This document shows positions 5,271-9,070 of a DNA stretch of 9,070 nucleotides, piece by piece. This stretch comes from JALVDI01 sp039186435 (GTDB lineage Bacteria; Myxococcota_A; Polyangia; Polyangiales; Houyiibacteriaceae). Both the position numbers and the translations under genes were made by a program. Positions within the stretch are counted from its first letter, which is position 1; every line of letters begins with the position of its first letter. The notes beneath the pieces were generated by a model. That model was given only the letters and a program-made list of their open reading frames with translations. It was not told the origin of the DNA and ran no database searches. The stretch lies in assembly GCA_039186435.1 (NCBI GenBank), contig JBCDAA010000364.1, forward strand, positions 1 to 9,070, given 5' to 3'.

Positions 5271-7022
5271 CTATCCGCGAATCGCGCTCCACAGTAGGCT
5301 CGGAACCTTACGAATCTCTGGGTCTGCGAAGAAGCCCGAGAGCTTTCGTCCGACCTCGTGCGCGGTCTTGTTGTTCAAGAACCAAGCAGGCGTCGGAAAC
5401 ACCGTAAAGGGTCCGCGAATCACGCTCTTCTGTGGCTTGTCGAAGAGATACGTGTTGTGCACCACGCCGATGCCGGAGCCGATGTCCTCACGGGTGTGAC
5501 CGGGGTACGCGCCCCAGGTCGTCGACACGAACCCGTAGCTCAGTGCCGACCAGTGGTTGATGACCACCGAGCCGTAGCGGAGCTTTTCGATCGCGTCTTC
5601 GACCGCCTTAGCGACCCGTGGGTTCTTCAGCGACTTCGGGTGGACGAGGATCGAGCAGCTCAGCGTTCCCCAGAGGTTTTCGTTCGCGTGCTCGACCGCC
5701 TTTTCGATGTACTCGACAACGTCGGTGGCCTCGAGGGGAACCTCGCTCGTAACGCCGCACCAGGCCTCCGTCGTGAAACAGATGTCGTCTTTCTTTTCCG
5801 GATCGAGGTCGCTGATGAACGTCCAGGGCACACGGCCCTTTCCGCGCGGTCCAAACTGCGCGGCGTCCGGATGCTGCGCGACGAACGCCTCGTAGCGATC
5901 CTCTGCGCCCGGGTAGTACGGGAAGCGCGGCGGCGCGGACTGAAACGCGCGCTTGATGGAGTCGAGCAGACCCTCCCGCTGCGCCCAGCTCTTGTGGGTG
6001 ATCACGACACGGGTCGCGTTGCAGTTGAAGCCCGCATTGTTCGTCAGCGAGCTCGCGAGGTTCATGCCGTGCCAGTCGAGCTCTTTTTGAGACCAGGGAC
6101 CGGGCACCACGATGATCGGCGTGACGTTACCGAGCTCGCTGCTGATGGGCTTTTCGTTGCGGGGCTCGCCGCGATCCTTGCGCGCCTGACCCTCTTCACC
6201 GAGGCCCCAGACGATCGCGTCGTGGGTCTTGTCGGAGCCCGTGATGTGAATCGAGTCGACGTTCTCGTGGTTGCAAAGGTAGTCGCCTTCCGACGCGCCT
6301 CCATAAACCACGCGAAGAAAGCCGCGCCGCACGAGCACGCGAAACGCGTCGTCGATGATCGGCCCGAGGTACTCGTTCACGGGGTTCATCTTCAGGACGA
6401 CGACTTCGCCCTCGGCGAAGAGCTTGTAGAGCGCGTCCATCGGACCGATGGAGCTCACGTTCCCCGCGCCGAGAACCAAGGAGACCTTCCCCTCGGCCGG
6501 CGGGTTCGCGTAGAAGACCGCCATCGAGTCTTCGAGGTTCGAAAGGGTGACCGAGGGGTCCATCCAGACCTCTGCCTCGAAACCACCGAACATGAGTTTG
6601 TCCCAGTTGTCCGTTGGGAACACCGGGCAGGTGACCTGACCGTTCGCACGCACCTTTGGCTTACCCGGAAGCTGCGGCTTTCCGTGCGTCTTGATGTCCT
6701 GAAGGCTCCGAAGCAGCAGCTTGATGTTGCGAAGGGTCGTCGCCGGACCGCCGAGCCACTCTTCGCCTTCCGCGGCGGTGCCGCGATCGATGCCCTTCGC
6801 TTTGCAGGCCTCATCCGCCCAGCGCTCCGCCACCATCTGTGTGGATGCAAGAAGCGTTTCAAGAATTCGAAGCCGCTCGTCGAGGCTCAGCTTCACCCAC
6901 TCGTCGGCGTGCGCACGAAGCGTGGTCAGCGCCTCATCGATCTGCTCGCGTGAGCTCGGCGGAATCTTGTGCTCCGCTTCCGGAATGGCGGCGGAACCTG
7001 TCTGAAGAGCGGCCTGCGTCAT
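5271..7022 (-). CDS. Aldehyde dehydrogenase superfamily protein (583 aa)
   Basis: This is an NAD(P)-dependent oxidation or reduction enzyme of the ALDH superfamily. Start ATG 7022-7020 (MTQAALQTG) is preceded by GGGAGGTG; an upstream ATG would add 23 unsupported residues. Visible landmarks are GAGN (185-188), K211 in the position of the cofactor-binding lysine, the nucleotide-fold TGS (261-263), the general-base Glu296 in SSELGN (family consensus ELGG), and the nucleophile Cys334 in GFNCNATR (consensus GQ-C---R). Glu419 in FTTEAWCGV corresponds to the E-x-F-G-P cofactor glutamate, though the usual FGP is not present. The length exceeds the usual 480-510 residues, with extra sequence at both ends and between 270 and 290. 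These differences suggest a divergent subfamily acting on an unusual aldehyde or acyl substrate; the substrate cannot be told. The gene is 224 bp downstream of a same-strand lipoprotein gene and ends at a bidirectional terminator. Confidence 0.9.
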   Translation of the reverse strand: MTQAALQTGSAAIPEAEHKIPPSSREQIDEALTTLRAHADEWVKLSLDERLRILETLLASTQMVAERWADEACKAKGIDRGTAAEGEEWLGGPATTLRNIKLLLRSLQDIKTHGKPQLPGKPKVRANGQVTCPVFPTDNWDKLMFGGFEAEVWMDPSVTLSNLEDSMAVFYANPPAEGKVSLVLGAGNVSSIGPMDALYKLFAEGEVVVLKMNPVNEYLGPIIDDAFRVLVRRGFLRVVYGGASEGDYLCNHENVDSIHITGSDKTHDAIVWGLGEEGQARKDRGEPRNEKPISSELGNVTPIIVVPGPWSQKELDWHGMNLASSLTNNAGFNCNATRVVITHKSWAQREGLLDSIKRAFQSAPPRFPYYPGAEDRYEAFVAQHPDAAQFGPRGKGRVPWTFISDLDPEKKDDICFTTEAWCGVTSEVPLEATDVVEYIEKAVEHANENLWGTLSCSILVHPKSLKNPRVAKAVEDAIEKLRYGSVVINHWSALSYGFVSTTWGAYPGHTREDIGSGIGVVHNTYLFDKPQKSVIRGPFTVFPTPAWFLNNKTAHEVGRKLSGFFADPEIRKVPSLLWSAIRG

Positions 7023-7024
7023 GA

Positions 7025-7032
7025 CACCTCCC
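7025..7032 (-). promoter_or_regulatory. Strong ribosome binding site of the aldehyde dehydrogenase gene
   Basis: The minus strand reads GGGAGGTG, then TC, then ATG. GGAGG stands 4 bases from the start codon. It is the best Shine-Dalgarno in the window and fixes the start at 7022. Confidence 0.8.
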
Positions 7033-7116
7033 TGGGGCGTTTCGGCGAAACTGGGCGGACACATCCTGCTGCTCGAAACGCGAACCCGCAAGGGAGGAGG
7101 CTCACCTCGTCAATTC

Positions 7117-7270
7117 GGTATCGCAGTGTCGTCCGGCATCGCGGTCTCGTCCGGTATCGCGGTGTCGTCCGGTATCGTCCGGTATCGCAGTGTCGTCCGG
7201 TATCGCAGTGTCGTCCGGCATCGCAGCGCCATCCGGCATCGCAGCGTCAACCGGCATCGCAGCGAAGAAG
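7117..7270. repeat. 18-bp tandem repeat array
   Basis: Seven full 18-bp units start at 7117, 7135, 7153, 7181, 7199, 7217 and 7235; the consensus is GGTATCGCAGTGTCGTCC. A 10-bp partial copy (GGTATCGTCC, 7171-7180) sits between units 3 and 4, and a diverged eighth unit (7253-7270) ends the array. Units 1, 4 and 5 are identical; units 2, 6, 7 and 8 carry GGCATC in place of GGTATC. The array fills most of the 224-bp gap between the lipoprotein and aldehyde dehydrogenase genes (both minus strand) and overlaps the last codons and stop of the lipoprotein gene. On the minus strand the unit is 6 codons, for example encoding A-x-P-D-D-T type hexapeptides in one frame. The copy number may be variable. 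Confidence 0.93.
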
Positions 7271-8548
7271 GTGCACGTACACTCCCTCGCCGCCGGTGAG
7301 CACGACCGCAAATGTTCCGTCCACGTGGCGAGTGATGCGTGCCCAGCGGCCCGTCCCATCTGGGGCCACAAGTTTGAGCGGCTCCCCTTGAACCATTGGT
7401 GAACTGGGTTCGACGACCACCGCCACCGCCTCGCGAGAGGCGTTCCGGTCTTCCCCCTGCGGACGATCGGCCACAAACACCGCCCGCGAAGGGCCCGCTG
7501 CGCCATCCACATGCAGCATTCCGTACCCTTGGGAAGGAACGAGGGGCACCGGCCCTTCCGCGCTCCCGTCCTTGACGGCAATAAGGCCGACGGCGGTCGC
7601 AGCCGCCCGCCCCACAGCGGTATAGCCCACCAGGGTCGTCTCCCCGACCTGAACCGGCGCGAGGACCGCCGGCTCGAAGACGTTCGTCAGCGGCACGAGC
7701 ACCTCGCGGGAGGGCGGATCCGCCGTCACGTCGACCGCATAGACCGTCGAGGTCGCTTCGCGCGGATCGAGAAAGGCAAGGGTGTCACTTCCGCTCACCA
7801 GCGTTGGCGCCGCTGCCCCCATGCTCGCGGGGGTGAGGTCGTGGCGGCCGAGCTCATGGCCCGCCGCGTCGAAGAGCACCGCACGAACGCGCATGAACTC
7901 GCCGCCCCCGTCGGTGTAGGCAACCAGCTGTCGCCCTCCCCGCAGCGCCATCGCAGGCGTGAAGCGTTGATCCGCGTGCGTGCCCACCAATCGCCACGGA
8001 TCGAGGCGGCCGCCGGTCTGAAGCACCGCGTAGCGCACCGTCGCAGTTCCATCCGTCGTCACGATGCCCACGTGCGCGTCATCGATCACACCGAGACCCG
8101 GCGCAGCGGTCCGAGCCACGGTGAGAGAGCGGTCCAAACTCTCACGGAGGATCGGCCGAGGCGGCTGCTGCGGTCCGATCGTCACCGCAAAGATCTCTTC
8201 GCCCTCTCCTTCGGCCTTCGGCGCATACCCGACAACGACAAAACCGTCGGTACCGACTGCGACGATATTCGCGGGCCCTGAGCGCGGCCATACCCGAACG
8301 GCCTGCTCCGCAAAGGGCGCGCACCCTCGGGGGGGAATGTTCTCGTCGACGGCGTCGAGCGACACCCGGGGCAGCACCGGATCCGGCTCCTCGCGCTCGA
8401 GCGCCTCGATGTCGTCGAGTCCTTCGAGAGGATCGGGATCTGGCACCTCCACGACCGTCGGTTCCGGCACCGATTCCGAAGACTCCGCTTCTGCATCGTC
8501 ATCTCCACAGCCGAGGAGGACCAGTCCGAGAACGCAGAGCCAGCGCAT
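7247..8548 (-). CDS. Acidic-linker lipoprotein, beta-rich, possible propeller (433 aa)
   Basis: Start ATG 8548-8546 gives MRWLCVLGLVLLGC with lipobox L-L-G-C and the lipidated Cys at residue 14. The open frame extends about 110 codons upstream, but that part overlaps the divergent helicase gene and lacks a signal-like N-terminus, so it is not used. A Glu/Asp/Pro-rich linker follows (about residues 15-60). The rest (about 75-430) is a succession of short strand-turn segments such as NIVAVGTDGFVVVGY, GRQLVAYTDGGG and TLVGYTAVGRA, the pattern of a beta-propeller-like envelope protein. No catalytic motif is seen. The C-terminus (HLLRCDAG) and TGA (7249-7247) lie inside the 18-bp repeat array. No good Shine-Dalgarno is visible. 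Function unknown; similar propeller-like lipoproteins are common in Myxococcota. Confidence 0.8.
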   Translation of the reverse strand: MRWLCVLGLVLLGCGDDDAEAESSESVPEPTVVEVPDPDPLEGLDDIEALEREEPDPVLPRVSLDAVDENIPPRGCAPFAEQAVRVWPRSGPANIVAVGTDGFVVVGYAPKAEGEGEEIFAVTIGPQQPPRPILRESLDRSLTVARTAAPGLGVIDDAHVGIVTTDGTATVRYAVLQTGGRLDPWRLVGTHADQRFTPAMALRGGRQLVAYTDGGGEFMRVRAVLFDAAGHELGRHDLTPASMGAAAPTLVSGSDTLAFLDPREATSTVYAVDVTADPPSREVLVPLTNVFEPAVLAPVQVGETTLVGYTAVGRAAATAVGLIAVKDGSAEGPVPLVPSQGYGMLHVDGAAGPSRAVFVADRPQGEDRNASREAVAVVVEPSSPMVQGEPLKLVAPDGTGRWARITRHVDGTFAVVLTGGEGVYVHLLRCDAG

Positions 8549-8626
8549 GGCTGCAAGCGTGCGGCGACGTACGGCGAAGGCGCAACCGAGAAAGCGCGCG
8601 GCGCGCCAACATGCTATCTCGCGCTC
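8549..8626. other. Divergent intergenic region, no clear promoter seen
   Basis: These 78 bp separate the starts of the minus-strand lipoprotein gene and the plus-strand helicase gene and must hold signals for both unless promoters lie inside the genes. The stretch is very GC-rich (several GCG/CGC runs) and I see no convincing -10/-35 pair or Shine-Dalgarno in either direction. Confidence 0.4.
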
Positions 8627-9070
8627 GTGCGTCCTTCGGATCTTCTCGGGCCCCGCGGACCGCTCGCGCGCGCGATCGAAGGCTACGAGCATCGACCCAG
8701 CCAGATGGCGATGGCCGACGCCGTGGATGACGCCCTGGCGCACGACGGAGTCCTCCTCGTCGAAGCCGGAACGGGAACCGGAAAGACCTGGGCCTATCTC
8801 GTTCCGGCCCTCGCGAGCGGCCGAAAGGTCGTCGTGTCGACCGGCACGCGCGCGCTGCAGGATCAGATCATGGAGCACGACCTGCCGCTCCTGGAGTCAC
8901 ACCTCGGAATCAACGTCGACGCCGCCTGCATGAAAGGCCTCGGCAACTACCTCTGCTTACGCCGCTACGCCGAGTTTCGAACGAGCGCCGCCGCCACCAA
9001 CCCCGACTTCGCACATCAGCTTCGCGTCGTCGAAGACTGGCGCGCCGAAACCCGCGACGGAGATCGCGCA
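8627..9070 (+). CDS. DinG/YoaA/XPD-type ATP-dependent DNA helicase, N-terminal part
   Basis: The frame starts at GTG 8627 and runs off the window end (148 codons seen). No ATG, GTG or TTG occurs in frame between 8549 and 8626, and the next in-frame ATG (8705) would cut away the Q-motif, so GTG is preferred although no Shine-Dalgarno is seen. The sequence contains a Q-motif-like HRPSQMAMADAV (22-33), Walker A EAGTGTGKT (46-54), motif Ia VVVSTGTRALQDQI (68-81), and KGLGNYLCLRRY (103-114). Cys110 in the last matches the first ligand of the 4Fe-4S cluster found in XPD/DinG helicases. The family unwinds DNA 5' to 3' and acts on structures such as R-loops or damaged DNA. It is divergent from the lipoprotein gene, with 78 bp between the starts. 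Confidence 0.92.
   Translation, partial: MRPSDLLGPRGPLARAIEGYEHRPSQMAMADAVDDALAHDGVLLVEAGTGTGKTWAYLVPALASGRKVVVSTGTRALQDQIMEHDLPLLESHLGINVDAACMKGLGNYLCLRRYAEFRTSAAATNPDFAHQLRVVEDWRAETRDGDRA

Noticed and set aside
5358..6953. Plus-strand open frame of 531 codons opposite the aldehyde dehydrogenase
   Set aside because: It is Arg/Val-rich with no domain; the minus strand has the ALDH catalytic motifs, a strong ribosome binding site and a terminator.
7110..7115. TTGACG on the minus strand as a -35 box for the aldehyde dehydrogenase gene
   Set aside because: No TATAAT-like hexamer follows at 15-19 bp; the stretch there is GC-rich.
7117..7270. CRISPR array
   Set aside because: Units are 18 bp, directly adjacent with no unique spacers, and contain point differences; it is a plain tandem repeat.
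7102..7581. Minus-strand frame with A-x-P-D-D hexapeptide repeats
   Set aside because: It lies out of frame with the lipoprotein, has no signal or domain upstream of the repeats, and its repeat translation is explained by the 18-bp DNA array.

Overview
The window reads as a high-GC, gene-dense chromosomal segment of a deltaproteobacterium-like organism, most likely a member of the Myxococcota (Polyangia/Sandaracinaceae-like). This placement is inferred from the strong G/C preference at third codon positions, the run of small cysteine-rich and Asp/Glu-rich lipoproteins, the secreted FG-GAP/UnbV protein, and a small V4R-like protein family common in this group. No rRNA, tRNA, CRISPR array, insertion sequence or phage gene is visible, and no stretch longer than about 225 bp lacks a gene.

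Left part (1-1940): the end of a TPR-like protein gene (+) converges on a two-gene minus-strand unit encoding tandem paralogous lipoproteins, each with ten conserved cysteines. A third lipoprotein gene runs the opposite way (+, 1356-1940). Its ATG physically overlaps the ATG of the first cysteine-rich lipoprotein in the palindrome CATG. The third lipoprotein carries an HxxxH motif and downstream glutamates that resemble a degenerate metallopeptidase.

Middle part (1941-5254): a 181-bp AT-richer intergenic region holds several inverted repeats and a good sigma70-type promoter candidate. A three-gene plus-strand operon follows: a large secreted FG-GAP/UnbV (ASPIC) protein, a small STAS/SpoIIAA-like cytosolic protein, and a V4R-like (4-vinyl reductase/heme-NO-binding-like) small protein whose start overlaps the preceding stop by 8 bases. 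The operon ends at a perfect 14-bp hairpin that also serves the convergent gene as a bidirectional terminator.

Right part (5271-9070): a minus-strand aldehyde dehydrogenase superfamily gene with catalytic Cys and Glu residues lies downstream of a minus-strand 433-aa lipoprotein gene. Between them is an 18-bp tandem repeat array that contains the lipoprotein stop codon. Divergent from the lipoprotein gene is the start of a DinG/YoaA/XPD-type DNA helicase that runs off the window end.

No known defence, secretion or biosynthetic system is evident. The least conventional items are the CATG start-codon overlap, the paired dyads before the FG-GAP operon, the pairing of a secreted protein with two small cytosolic sensor-like proteins, and the repeat array that sets the lipoprotein C-terminus.
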